Positions 12,501-23,394 of a stretch of 64,000 bases of DNA are shown here, in pieces (within the stretch, counting starts at the first letter, position 1; the number at the start of each line of letters is the position of its first letter). A program made the translations under genes and the position numbers. The notes beneath the pieces were generated by a model, which was not told the origin of the DNA, searched no databases, and saw nothing but the letters and a program-made list of their open reading frames with translations. Origin of the DNA: Piscicola geometra (Eukaryota; Annelida; Clitellata; Hirudinida; Piscicolidae); contig OX030959.1 in assembly GCA_943735955.1 (NCBI GenBank), positions 8,616,106 through 8,680,105 of the forward strand, read 5' to 3'.

Positions 12501-14781
12501 AAAAAGAGTTGAAGAAACTATAAGAAGTGAAGAAAACTTCATAAACTACAGTCTTCACCAAACAAAAGACTACAAACATATGTAACTTCAGATTCTGAAA
12601 ATGAAAATACTTCATTGATTTCTAAGTCAATCATTAAATGTTATAGAAAAGAGTCTGAGATAGGCTTTGAGAGTTGTCCTCTGGTTTGGCGTCAACAACA
12701 CGTCTCTTGTGAAACTGGCAAGAAAGTACTTGTCATCTCCTGCAAGTACAGTTCCATGTGAACGTCTATTCAGCTTGTCAGGAGACATAGTTAGCAAGAA
12801 AAGAGTCTCTTTAGATCCAACTTGTGTTGAAAAACTTGTTTGCTCGAGTAAATGGCTCAAAAAAGATGTGTGACAATTTCATTTTTTATTATTTATGGAT
12901 TTGTTTTTATTCTTTCATATGTGGATTACTTTTTTGTTTGAGTAACTGGCTCAAAAATGATGTGTGACATGCATTTTTTATAATTTATGGTTTCAATTTT
13001 TTTTAAATGTGGATTACTTGTATGAAAAAATCTGATAAAATTTTTATTCCATTTGTATTTAAAAAAATGTAAATACTATTTTATACTAATGTTAAGTATG
13101 CTAAAAACATTGCGTTAAAATACGATTAAGGCATGATAAAAATGTTTAATCAAACGATTAACGGTGATTAAAATTTTTAACCGCTCTTTTTTTAAGATTA
13201 GTTGTTTTACATATTTTTAACGCTTAAATTGTCTTCTAGATTATTAAGTCGAAATCCGCAGCTTCCTCAACGCACCTCAACTTCCCCTTCGCTACAACCG
13301 CCACTAAACCACAACCACCATCACTAAAACCACCACCTTTATCACAACCACAACCACCACAACCACCACCATTATAACCCCAAACACCACCACCCGCACA
13401 GCACAACCACCACACCACAGGACAGCCACCACAGCAGCAGCACCGACTGGATGGTGAAGCGACGAGTGGCAGCGACAAGAGTGATTGCTTGGCAGGAAGT
13501 CACGTCGACCGAAACTTCGACTGCACCCAACACCAACACACTGCGCTGGCAATTGTCCAGAGTTACTGACCTTTGTGGTGTGTTTGAGGTGGTGGTGATT
13601 GTGTTTGTGGTGGTGGTGATTGTGTTTGAGATGGTGATTGTGTTTGAGGTGGTGATTGTCTTTGAGATGGTAATTGTGTTTGAGATGGTGATTTTGATGT
13701 AGTGGTTGTGTTGAATGATTGATTGTTGTGGTAGTGAGATTTGGTTAGAATGGTGATTGTGGTTGTTGAAGAAGTGGTGTAAATGTAAATGTTTTAAAGC
13801 TTTTTAAGACACCACCACCGCACCATCATCGCCATACCACCACACCAAACCCTAATCACAGCACCATCACTAACCATCACCACCACACCAAACTATTCAC
13901 AATCATAACATCAACACCACACCACTCCCCTAACACTACACCATACCACACCAACACCACTCCACTCCACCAACACCACACCACACCAACACCACACCAA
14001 CACACTCCACCACACCACTCAAACACACCACTCCACCAACACCACACCAACACCATACCACACCAACATCATACCACACCAACACCACCACACCAACACC
14101 ATACCACAACACCACAACAACACCACACCAACACCACACCAACACCACACCAACACCACACCAACACCACACCAACACCACACCAACACCACACCAACAC
14201 CACACCAACACCACACCACACCAACACCAAAACAACCACACCAAAACAACCACACCAACACCACACCAACACCAACACAACGACAACGACGAAAAGAGCG
14301 CACCTGAGGGGAGACAGGAGGTAGATGAAGGAGTCGTTGCAACGGCTGATCTTCACTGCAGCTCCCTCCAGTGTTGAAGAACTCTGTGCAGGCATTCAAA
14401 TGGCCAATTCAAAAGGGCATTTAAACAATTGAGTCATTGAAATTTTGGTGTTACAAGCAATTAAATAATTTAACTGAAAAAAGACATTATAATCTAAGCT
14501 TGGTACGGCTTTGAATCGACTTAGAATTCAATTAAGATTGTATTGTTGTAGTTGTTGTAGTTGATGTATAAGTTGTAGTTGATGTAGTTGTAGTAGTTGT
14601 TGTAGTTGTAGTTGTTGTAGTTGTAGTAGTTGTAGTTGTTGGAGTTGTTGTAGTTGTTGTAGGGTGGCAGTGAGGCTTACCCTGGCAATTGTCATCCAAG
14701 AAACTTGCGAGAGGAGAATCAGCTTGGTGCTGGTGCGAGTGTTGTTGTTGTTGTTGTTGAATCGATGTTAACGGCAACTAT

Positions 14782-14815
<34 letters not shown>

Positions 14816-17800
14816 GAACAGACGAGACACACCCTTTGGGATAGTTCTTGGGCGTGAAGGTGGCATTGGTGCTGATCGAGCCTCTCTTCCTCTCGTTCCA
14901 CTTCTCCTTCGTGTCGCCTGTGATGATGATGATGGCGAAGATGATGATCAAGATGATGAGGATGGCGAAGATGATGATGATGATGACGAAGATGAGGATG
15001 GCGAAGAAGATGATGATGATGACGAAGATGATGAGGATGGCGAAGAAGATGATGATGATGACGAAGATGATGAGGATGGCGAAGATGATGATAATGATCT
15101 TCAAGCACTTCTCCAACCCTGCAGCATCCAACAGAGGTTCCTTCCCTTCACCAGGCATGCCGAAGCACCGAAGGGGTTCTGACCTATCATTATTAATATA
15201 TTATCATTATTAATATATTATCATTATTAATATATTATCATTATTATTATTATTATTGTCGTTATTATTATCATCATTATTGTTATGCTATTAGTATTAT
15301 CATCATCATTATTCTCGCCCTATTATTGTCATAGCAACCAAGGTTGGACTTGAGCCATGTCTGCAGCTTCCTGAACGAGAAGCTGTTGGTGGCCTGCAGT
15401 ACGTCCATAATAATATCAACAATAATAATAATATCAATAATAATAATAACAACAATATTAACTAAAATACTTGAAATAAAGTTAAATAATTTATTTATCA
15501 AATTTAATTTAATTAATTCACTAGCCGACAACGTTTTTGTAAACCGTATGTCAGTTAGTGTGTTTAAAATGATTTTTTGTGCTGAAATTGAAATCCTAAA
15601 TGTTCGATCACATTGCGTTTTTGAGATCTCTTAGTTTAATTATTATATCTTCAGTGTCTTTATCACGCTGTTTATGTTTTGATAAAAATTCATGTCGGAT
15701 TGACCAATTTGAATTGATAAAAACACTTTCTAAAAATATTATTCACCCTGTTACTTTATTGAATAAATCGGCAATCGCGTTCATGCAAACATTGTCTTGA
15801 TGCCTTTTGTTAGGCATGTTCCATGGCAGGATATTTCAGATTCTAAAGAGGATACTGAGTTAGTGCAAGTTTCAACAGACGATGATTACAAAGCACAGAA
15901 CTCCTCTAGTGAACCTCATTTCATTTCACAAGTGGAAAACTGATAAAACTTCACTAGTTTCTATTACATTTGTGGGAAAAAAAGTACAAAATTATTTTAT
16001 ACTAATGTGAAACATGCTAAAAAAATTGCGTTAAAAAACTATTAACTTTCGATTGAAATACTTAATGGTTCTATTAACGACGATTAAAATTTTCTATCGT
16101 GGAACAGCTCTAGTGAAAACGGTTTATATTTTCAGATTCAGCACACAAAATTGAGAAAAAATCTTCTATTCATATTTCATTTTTGTAAATTTATTTTCAA
16201 TTGTACGACCAGTGTAATTATGAGAAAACAAAAATAAATAAATAATACATCTTTTAAATAATACGTGAATGATAAATTATAAATTTATTCAGTATTTATA
16301 ATATAATAATAATGCCATTTTATAATGCACCAAGGCACGCAACTGAGGCGCCACTCACACGACATAAGTCGTGAAAGAAGGCATCATATACACTAGGTAT
16401 ATACGGTTGGCTGAACAGGGATTCGAACTGGCGACCTTTAAGTTGCAGGTCAGACGACTTAACCATCTAAGCCAACCCGCTCGCCAAAAAAATTAATTAT
16501 GCATTCATAAGGAAATAATTATGCATTCATTGAGCCTCTCAGACACCTTATTGTAGCTTGTCCTAGAAGCGTCGATGACCGCCAGATCTGCTAATGGCTT
16601 GAACTCTCTGTTCCTGAACAACAACAACAATAACAAGTGTACCACAAACCCCCTCCCTTACCCACCCTTCCCTCACAAACCCTCCTTCCCTTACCCACCC
16701 TTCCCTCACAAACCCCCTCCCTTACCTACCCTTCCCTCACAAACCCCCTCCCTTACCCACCCTTCCCTCCCAAACCCCCCTCCCTTACCCACCCTTCCCT
16801 CCCAAACCCCCCTCCCTTACCCACCCTTTCCTCACAAACCCCCTCTCTTACCCACCCTTCCCTTAAAAACCCCCCTCCCTTACCCAGCCTTGGTCACCTC
16901 TCCATTGACAAGCACACCGAGGCATTGGAGGGCATAGAAGGATACCATACACTCTCCTGATTGGCTTTGACTTCTCGTGGGGGAGGAGTCTGCATGGTGG
17001 GGGAGGAGTTTGCATACACAGCACCACAAATTATAATACAAATTAAATCAATATTGACCACCACAAGGCTACGCCACATATTACAACACAACACCACACA
17101 ACAAAACACACCACAACACCACACAACACAATACAACACCACACACTACACACCACAACACAACACAACACAATACAACACCACACACTACACACCACAA
17201 CACAACACCACACACTACACAACACACAACACCACACACACCACATCAGAACAACAACACAAGACAACAAGGCACAGCGACCTTCAGAGTGGTACTCCAG
17301 CAGCAACTCGAGCACCTCTTTGAGGTTGTTGGTGATGAAGGACTGGTGTGAGGTCTCATCAGATGGCTGTTTCATAGTGAGGATGGCGATGATGATGATG
17401 ATGATACTTCAAATGGAACAACTACCACAACAATAAAAAAACTAAAAATAAATATTTTATAGACCTCAAAAACAGAAACCACAACAGCAACATAGCAAAC
17501 ATTGCAACTGCCAAGAACAGCAACTATAAAACAGTAACAAAAAACCCACCCACAAACATTAAAACAATAACACCACCCCCATCAAGCACTTTAAACACAG
17601 CCTCAACAAGACCAACAACATCAGTCTCAACAACACCATCAACAAAGGGAGCAAACACAGTCTGTCACGTGGTCGGCAATCAAGAGCATCCTTAAAAGAA
17701 GTATGAAACTTCCGGAACTGTCGAATCCCAGACGAAAACGAATCTACGGTGCCCTGCTGAAAAGAGAAGATGGCACCGGTAGGCGAGCAGAGACACTTCT

Positions 17801-20800
17801 GGCCCAGCTACGCAGCGGCCACTGTCCAGCCACAGCGTTCTACCGAAAGAACATCCTGAATGAAGACGCCACCTGTGAGCTGTGTGGTGAAGTGGAGACC
17901 AACCCAGACCACTTCTGGAACTGCAAGAGCAGCAGGAAAGAGAGAGAGGAGCTCATTTACACCGATCAATGCGATAAGGCACTGAGAGAGAGAAGGGGGA
18001 GGTGTTCACCTACCTTCTCCGCATGAGACCGGGATGGTTCGGGATAGAAACAAAGATCTAAAAGCGATAACAACAACAACACCAACAACAAGAACAACAC
18101 CAACAACCAGAACAACACCAATGAAGACTGCAAGCACCTTGAACCAGGAGTTGTTCAGCTTGCCTTCGACGTCTGGTGACTTGTTCCTCGAAGGCCATCT
18201 GTGTCATGATGATGATGATGATGATGATGATTATGATGATGATGATTATGATGATGAAGATGATGATGATGATGGTGATGATGATGAAGATGATGATGAT
18301 TATGATGATGATTATGATGATGATGATTATGATGATTATGATGATGATGATGATCTACATCCTCCTTTCCTCCTGGCACTCACTCATCACTGCCCGAGAC
18401 GAGGGAGGCCTTGAGTGAGATCTTGTGCATGTGTTGCATGAAGAGGAAGAGCGTGAACGGAAGCGCTTCTACTGTCAGGTTGTTCCTGTTGCTTTCTATG
18501 TGTGGTTGTTTTGGTGGTTGTATGTGTAGTTGTATGTGTGTGGTTGTATTTGTGGTTGTATGTGTGGTTGTATATGTGGTTTTTTATGTGGTTGTATGTG
18601 TGGTTGTTTTGGTTGTTGTATGTGTGGTTGTATTGTTGGTTGTACGTGTGGTTGTATTGGTGGTTGTATTGGTGGTTGTATGTGTGCTTGTTTGACTAGA
18701 ATATAGATATATTTGCCAAGGATCTAGAGATATATATTGGTTTAGTTGTTTATCGAACAGGTTATGCTTCTAGCGTGTTCTTCAAGGATTTCAATGAAAT
18801 CATGAGCACCTTGGCCACATACAGTGAAGAAGTATTAATCCTGGGAGATTTCAACTTCCACCTTGAAAATCCAAGTGATAACGATACTCAGACGTTTCAG
18901 AATATCCTGAGCTCTTATGGTTTCCAGACATCAGTCAACCAACCAACCCATAGTCAAGGAGGGTGGCTTGATGTTGTTGCCTCGAGAAAGAGTCTTGAAG
19001 TTGACTGCATTGAGGTAGGCTTCTCTGACCACAAACTGTTGGTCTAGAAGAGTCAACTGGCCAAGCCCCCTCCTTTGTACAAAAAATTTCTATTAGACGT
19101 TGGAAACTCTTGGATAGAACAGAGTTTGCTTCTCAGGTTCGACTGTCTCCACTCTCTTCTAGCACTGACCTTGATGTAGATTTCTACAGCTCCACTTTGA
19201 CTAGCATTCTCGATAAGTTAATTCCTCTTAAGACTTCGGACCCCTGGTTTGACTATAAGTTTCGCGCCTCTAAACGCCTTAAAAGAAGTCTTGAGAAAAG
19301 CCACAATAAGTCAAAAAATGAGCACGCGCATATTGCCTGGGTCAAGCAGTTGAAAGTCTCTAAGAGTCTATGCAGACGTAAGAGAGAGCAGTTCTGGAAC
19401 TTGAAGCTTTCTCAGTCAAAAGGGAAGTCAGCTGGTACTTGGAAACTCATCAATAGCATCGCGGGCATAAGTAAGACGTCGTCAGTCTCAGGCATCAGTG
19501 CTGATGACTATCACGCACACCTCACAGAGAAAGTTGCGTCGGCGAGAAGGTCAATCAATGCCCAAGATGACCCAACATTTTCGTTTTGCGAGCACGGGCT
19601 CAGTTTGAATGGGTTCAGCATAGTCGACGATGAAGAAGTAGTTAGGGCTATTCTAGGGCTTCCAAATAAGCAGTGCTCGAATGACCCGGTTCCCACATGG
19701 CTGTTGAAGGAGATATCTGAAATGATTGCTCCTTTTTTAGTGAGCTTATTCAACAGGTCTTTTTCAGCAGGCAGGGTTCCGAAGTCTTTCAAGTCGGCCT
19801 ACATCACGCCACTGCTTAAGAAACCAAGTCTTAAACTCACTGAAACTTCGTCCTACAGGCCTATTTCAAACTTGAGGGTGTTGTCCAAAATCATGGAAAG
19901 ATTAGTTCTCCACAGAGTAGTCAACTACCTCGCAGAATTTCATCTTTTCCCTTCCTTGCAGTCAGCCTACCGTCATCATCATTCGACAGAAACTGCCATA
20001 ACTAAAGTCTTTTCAGACATCGTTAGGGCAGCAGATGACGATAAACTTACATTGTTAGTTTGGCTTGATCTATCGGCCGCTTTCGATCTGGTAGATCACG
20101 CAAAACTGCTCCGAAGACTGAACATCTCCTATGGTTTCTCTGACTCTGTGTTAGAATGGTTTAGGGACTACTTAAGTGACATCCGCTGTAGTTAGACAAA
20201 ATCGACAATGTCGGTTTCCGCTGTAGGAGTCCCCCAAGGTTCAGTCCTTGGTCCTTTACTGTTCTCTTTGTACACTGGAGATTTGGAAAGAATAGCAGCT
20301 TGACATGAGCTCGCTTTTCATCAGTATGCTGATGACACCCAGATTTACGGTCATTGCATTAAAGGTCATCAGGCTGACCTGCAAGAAAAGGTATCATCAT
20401 GCATTGATGAAATTGCTGCTTGGATGGTTGCCAATCAACTGAAACTTAACTCCAGCAAAACTGAAGTTATCTGGCTTTCATCCCGTCGAAACTCTGTTCA
20501 CACTCCCAAAGATCTAGTTCGCATTTGACAGAACGAGATAATGCCTTCTGAAAGTGTCAGAAACCGAGGAGTTTATCTCGACAAAGACCTCACCATGACG
20601 ACACACATCAACAAGATGACTCAAACCTGCTTTGGTTCTTTACACCAAATACGATCCATAAGATGATTATTGACCAAGGACTCACTGAGAACTTTGGCTT
20701 CTGCTTTGGTTCTCAGTCGAATTGACTATGGCAATATTATTCTTACTGGGTTGCCAATGACGCAGCTGCAGAAAATTCAGTCTATAATCAACACCACAGC

Positions 20801-21403
20801 TAGAAAGTATGATCACATCAGCCCTGTTCTCACGGAGCTCCACTGGTTTCGTGTTGAAAACAGACTTGAATACAAAAACATCTTGTTAATGCACAAGTGT
20901 CTGTCCAATGAGTGTCCAGATTATTTGTCAGAGTAGAATTGTCATGAGGGCAAGTCTTCCCCAGAGGGAAAGACTCAGGTCTGCTAGGTCAAGAGATGTA
21001 GTTCCACAGAGCTACAAACTCAAGTATGCAGGTGCAAGAAGCTTTTTTGTTGCAGCGCCGACTCTTTGGAATAGTCTTCCCAATAGACTCAAATCCCCGA
21101 GCTCGACCGCGACATTCAGCCGTTCTCTGAAAACGTACTTGTTTGGCAGCTCACAATAACCCACAAATTTACTGCTCATTTCTTCCATTCATCAATTTCT
21201 TGCTTTCAAATTTTAGCTTCATTTTATTTATTTATTATTTATTAATGGTTAATAATAATTAAACAATAATTATTATTATTAATATCATTATTCACTTTTC
21301 CATAACTAAGTGGTCTTGAAGCCCGTTCTGATTTACGCCACTATAATCTTACTCGTCGTTGTATTTTATTTTATTAAATGCTAATAATAATTCATTATCA
21401 CCT

Positions 21404-21434
<31 letters not shown>

Positions 21435-22970
21435 CGTAACCATCATCATCATCATCATCATGAAGTGCTACCATTGACAGAGCCTTCTGAGTCGTTGTAG
21501 ATACGCGAGTGCCAAGCGAGGATGCGCTCCTCCTCGCTCTTGTCTGTAAACAAGTCAAAGACCCAGAAGTAGCTGCTCACCAGTCGAACCAGCAGCAGCA
21601 GCAGCAGCAGCAGTGGCAGCAGCAGCAGGCAGGCAGGCAGGCAGGTGTGAGTGTAAGGAAAAGAGTGAAAGATTAAAAGTTTGAAAAAATATAATTTCAA
21701 TGTATGCTGAATGAGAAACAATGTGATTGAAAAATGTGGTTTCCCATTAGAGGTCGGACCGGATACCCGATTTGACCGGGTACCCGCGGGAATTAAAATT
21801 AATTTCGGGACGGGAAAAGTCGGGAACCGGGAATAGATTTTCGGGACGGGAACGGGAATCAATATTCAAATCGGGAACGGGAAAAACGGGAATGCAAGTT
21901 ATTGGATTGGATTCTTTAACAATGATTTTTCAGCAAACTCCCAAGTATGGAAATCTCTATTTCATCGATACTCCGTAGTTGAAATAAGTATTAAATGCAA
22001 TAGAAATGTATAACGAAGCCACCATTGCCAAAGTCAAAATCTCCAACATTACATTTTAAGTTGTTATGGCGAGTCCAAATATTAGGGAGATTAGAAGCAA
22101 TGGGTGAGAATGAAAAATTGTCAGATGAAATCAAAATGGTCAGTTATAGGAACGGGGCGGGAATAAAAATTCTGATGTCCCATCGGAAACAGAACAAGGA
22201 AAAAAATTTCGGGAACGGGACGGGACAGGAAGCAACATTTTAATGGCCCATCGAGAACAAAACAGGGCAAAAAAAAAATTCGGAAACCGGAGGGACCGGG
22301 ATTGAAAAATCGTCCATGTCCGACCTCTAATTCCCATGCACAAAACGATCGAAAAGAATTTAATGGGATGGAAGAGGAACCAACATCCAAGCCATTTCTT
22401 GTGAGTAGGAGAGCTTGTTGCAGGCTATGTGCTTCCATATGGAGAAGCTGTAATGGTGAGGGTGCTATGCATGCAGACGTGCTCAGGTATTAATAAGTAT
22501 ATTAGGTAGCTGTATGTTTAGCTAATATTCTTTAATTTCTAATGCATATCGAGTGAAAGATTGGAATAGGTTGTGAGTGGGACACACCTGAGTCTGGGGT
22601 AGTTCTTGGAGTCCTTGCTCCTTATGTAGGGAAGAATTTTCCTTATATTCTGTTGCAATTATAAATGAGTTTAGCTGAAGCTAGCAATGAGGAAATAGAA
22701 TTATTTTAGAATTTTTTTTTCACAATTTAAGAAAAATTTAATTGTCTTAAACTTAGTTTATGTACAACTTTGATGCATGATTCAATAATGAAAACAGACG
22801 CTATGTGTAAGTCTGGAGTTGGGAGGAATAGGCAAAGTACCAATGTTGAACATTTCAGAGCGCAGCCATAGAGAGATGCCCTGTGCCTTACTACCTGCTG
22901 ACTTTGCATTCAATGTTTCACTGCTGTCGAACTTGGAATCAAAACTTTTCAAAGAAGAACTTTTGTACAT
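6561..22970 (-). CDS. TBCCD1: TBCC domain-containing protein 1 (TBCCD1), 20 exons
   Basis: TBCCD1 is a tubulin-cofactor-C-domain protein that places centrosome/centrioles and Golgi. Exons in coding order: 22970-22800, 22649-22588, 22447-22385, 21572-21472, 18495-18384, 18198-18138, 17366-17282, 16956-16884, 16613-16547, 15393-15339, 15183-15118, 14917-14833, 14729-14681, 14383-14304, 13570-13448, 11968-11802, 11215-11124, 7121-7056, 6858-6775, 6629-6561 (stop TGA). They sum to 1731 bp (576 aa; human is 557) with every GT-AG phase agreeing. Landmarks match the family: WKHIACNKL near residue 83, RCNDSFIYLLSP starting the C-CAP/TBCC beta-helix near 360, then CDLTFAPYNTSYRKLEEH and NVIIPFRTDGN, and a short C-terminus EWLRSTGHS. 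The start Met (22970, A at -3) leaves about 31 extra N-terminal residues. The donor of the 13570-13448 exon is the least certain. Introns hold LINE, hAT, SINE and many simple repeats. Confidence 0.93.
6631..6690. repeat. (ATC)n microsatellite beside the last TBCCD1 acceptor
   Basis: Interrupted (ATC)n, i.e. (GAT)n in the transcript, ending two bases before the final-exon acceptor CAG at 6632-6630. It replaces the usual polypyrimidine tract. Confidence 0.9.
6960..7048 (-). mobile_element. SINE family C fragment in a TBCCD1 intron
   Basis: On the minus strand CAACGACTTTCGGCTTGG and AGGTTCGAGTGCAA line up with the head of the 4401-4575 SINE, including the B-box-like element. It lies in the 197-bp intron between exons 7121-7056 and 6858-6775. 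Confidence 0.55.
7224..11100. repeat. 3.9-kb G-rich minisatellite, 34-bp unit (33/34/35-bp variants)
   Basis: About 114 tandem copies of a unit containing GTGATGTGAGTAGTGTGGGG then TGGTGGATGGGGGA. Unit length varies by the number of G in the GTGTGGG(G)(G)TGG block. The minus strand lacks stop codons in all phases, so giant His/Pro/Thr/Ser frames appear there; they are artefacts, because the repeat lies in the TBCCD1 intron between exons 11215-11124 and 7121-7056. Variant blocks recur at fixed distances (for example GAGAAGTGA plus GTGAGGGG near 8020 and 8465, and GAAAGTGGGTGG near 10590 and 10957), showing higher-order duplication. Confidence 0.97.
11365..11508. repeat. 18-bp pyrimidine-rich minisatellite
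   Basis: Roughly eight copies of a unit like CCATCCCTCCTCCACACC. C-rich imperfect repeats (CAAGACCCACCCTCACTC) continue at 11538-11700. All lie in the TBCCD1 intron between exons 11968-11802 and 11215-11124. Confidence 0.9.
12029..13190 (+). mobile_element. hAT transposon (family CTAGAGCTGT), internally decayed
   Basis: The left end GAGCTGTGCTTTAATC followed by GTTAAC/ATTAACG motifs matches the ends of copies at 49270-49546 and 33815-33999. The right end carries the ACGATTAA motif array seen at 5890-5997 and 16000-16113. Between them lies a transposase C-terminus (12667-12873) in a background full of stops. It sits in the TBCCD1 intron between exons 13570-13448 and 11968-11802, antisense to that gene. 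The right terminal repeat is eroded (CGCTC), so I could not fix a target duplication. Confidence 0.75.
12667..12873 (+). pseudogene. hAT transposase dimerisation domain remnant
   Basis: The 68-residue frame reads LARKYLSSPASTVPCERLFS then SGDIVSKKRVSLDP, a clear hAT-family C-terminal dimerisation domain (hydrophobic helix, P.S..CER.FS..G....KR..L.P). Nothing upstream holds an intact catalytic domain, so the element cannot encode an active transposase. The bases after the stop repeat part of this frame (GAGTAACTGGCTCAAAAATG near 12940), a small local duplication. Confidence 0.85.
13574..14290. repeat. Cluster of GT-rich and CA-rich simple repeats in a TBCCD1 intron
   Basis: 13574-13698 holds an 18-bp unit (GTGATTGTGTTTGAGGTG variants). 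13800-14290 is a CACCA/CAACA field, nearly perfect as a 12-bp AACACCACACCA unit at 14115-14220. All lie in the intron between exons 14383-14304 and 13570-13448. Confidence 0.9.
14540..15100. repeat. Simple repeats in three adjacent TBCCD1 introns
   Basis: 14540-14660 is (GTTGTA)n; 14741-14757 and 14784-14818 are (GTT)n and (AAC)n arms of an inverted pair; 14920-15097 is a GAT/GAAG compound repeat with a unit near 39-45 bp (GATGATGAGGATGGCGAAG). Short TBCCD1 exons (14729-14681, 14917-14833) are sandwiched between them. Confidence 0.88.
15187..15300. repeat. AT-rich 17-bp tandem repeat and (ATT)n
   Basis: Three copies of ATTAATATATTATCATT followed by ATT/ATC triplets, within the intron between TBCCD1 exons 15393-15339 and 15183-15118. 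Confidence 0.88.
15950..16113 (+). mobile_element. hAT 3' terminal fragment (family CTAGAGCTGT)
   Basis: Carries the ACTATTTTATACTAATGT-like block, ATTAACGACGATTAAAAT and the terminus GGAACAGCTCTAG shared with 5690-5997. A few hundred bases upstream are probably more of the same copy but too decayed to delimit. Intronic in TBCCD1. Confidence 0.7.
16311..16485 (-). mobile_element. tRNA-derived SINE (family A)
   Basis: On the minus strand: GGTTGGCTTAGATGG (A-box region), then GCAACTTAAAGGTCGCCAG and the B-box AGTTCGAATCC, followed by a body with CATATACACTAGG and a tail ending GCGTGCCTTGGTGCATTAT. Near-identical copies lie at 27748-27906 and 53252-53413. The tRNA-like head explains why it resembles a tRNA gene. 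Intronic in TBCCD1. Confidence 0.85.
16648..16882. repeat. 31-bp C-rich minisatellite
   Basis: Seven to eight copies of CCCTTACCCACCCTTCCCTC plus ACAAACCCCCT variants, ending against the donor of TBCCD1 exon 16956-16884. Confidence 0.93.
17080..17262. repeat. (ACAACACCAC)n simple repeat
   Basis: Imperfect CA/CAA/CCA repeat, including two longer copies of a block starting ACACACTACACACCACAACA. It lies in the TBCCD1 intron between exons 17366-17282 and 16956-16884. Confidence 0.9.
17690..18090 (+). mobile_element. 3' fragment of a non-LTR retrotransposon
   Basis: The frame 17703-18026 encodes the segment downstream of reverse transcriptase in many LINEs: AQLRSGHCPATAFYRKN followed by a C-x2-C ... 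H-x4-C knuckle (CELCGEVETNPDHFWNC). It ends in an (AACAAC/ACCAAC)n tail at 18066-18115, as expected of target-primed insertion. No RT or endonuclease is attached, so it is a heavily 5'-truncated copy in a TBCCD1 intron. Confidence 0.75.
18207..18352. repeat. (GAT)n microsatellite
   Basis: Interrupted GAT triplets directly upstream, in transcript sense, of the TBCCD1 exon 18198-18138 acceptor; read from the minus strand it is an (ATC)n tract. Confidence 0.95.
18499..18695. repeat. 12-bp GT-rich minisatellite
   Basis: TGTGTGGTTGTA units with TTTT- and TATTGG-containing variants, beginning at the acceptor side of TBCCD1 exon 18495-18384. Confidence 0.93.
18715..21361 (+). mobile_element. CR1/L2-type LINE, 5'-truncated and inactivated
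   Basis: Plus-strand frames give the end of an APE endonuclease (ILGDFNFH near 18835, GFSDHKLLV near 19020), a linker, then reverse transcriptase (19110-20195: SSYRPISNLRVLSKIMERLV, WLDLSAAFDLVDHAKLL). RT continues past a TAG at 20194 with GVPQGSVLGPLLFSLYTGDL and the catalytic QYADDTQIY near 20315, then a thumb/C-terminus to 21159 (APTLWNSLPNRLKS). At least four in-frame stops (about 19045, 20194, 20300, 20526) and a frame change near 20930 make it a pseudogene. Its 3' end (21306-21361) is shared with SINE family C. It lies antisense in the TBCCD1 intron between exons 21572-21472 and 18495-18384. Confidence 0.9.
21585..21640. repeat. (CAG)n / (CAGG)n microsatellite
   Basis: CAGCAG runs followed by four CAGG units; in transcript sense this is the CTG-rich stretch immediately before the TBCCD1 acceptor at 21573. 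Confidence 0.93.
21748..22329. mobile_element. Non-autonomous hAT element (582 bp) with TIRs and 8-bp target duplication
   Basis: Terminal inverted repeats TAGAGGTCGGAC (21748) and GTCCGACCTCTA (to 22329) are flanked by TTTCCCAT (21740-21747) and ATTCCCAT (22330-22337), an 8-bp duplication with one change. Subterminal GGGACGGG and GGGAACGGG motifs recur, in inverted order at the two ends. No coding frame survives. The sequence matches the ends of the hAT remnant at 1434-2778 with its transposase interior deleted. It lies in the TBCCD1 intron between exons 22447-22385 and 21572-21472. Confidence 0.88.
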
Positions 22971-23394
22971 TTTGAAAGTTTTGTTTTAAAAGTGGAAATC
23001 TTCTTAATGTTGATTGTGTAGTATTAAGTTTTAATTTCCAATACGAAAAAGTATTAAAATGTAAAAATAATTAAATCATCTATAAAAAAATATTTCATTC
23101 AATTTTCATCTATCCCTATCTATATCTCATTTTTCGATTTTGACTCGAAATATTAGACTCTAATAATTAGAGACTGCTAAAAAAAACTTTCCTTTATTCA
23201 ATAAAGTTTATTGTTACCGTGTGGCCATAGTACCTTGAACATTCAAAACTTGCGCAGCTTTTTAAACATAGAACCGAAACAAAATTTAAAATTAGAATTT
23301 ATCCTCTGAATAAATACTTACTAATCCTTTAATATTTTATTTTTTAAATTTTTAAACAATAATAAACTTGAAATAGTCAAGTTTTCAAGATTTC

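Noticed and set aside
13936..14399. Val/Trp/Cys/Gly-rich minus-strand frames of 108-126 codons
   Set aside because: CACCA-repeat translation; only 14383-14304 is a TBCCD1 exon.
16311..16485. tRNA gene (also at 27748, 49838, 52788, 53252)
   Set aside because: A and B boxes are present, but there is no cloverleaf-compatible acceptor stem, and each copy continues into a shared non-tRNA body and tail, so they are SINEs.
18034..18414. Poly-Asp/Tyr frame and its poly-His counterpart
   Set aside because: The (GAT)n tract in a TBCCD1 intron; the real exon there is 18198-18138 on the minus strand.
22025..22438. Frames over the GGGACGGG hAT element
   Set aside because: They read through the non-coding transposon ends, whose motif repeats keep frames open by composition.
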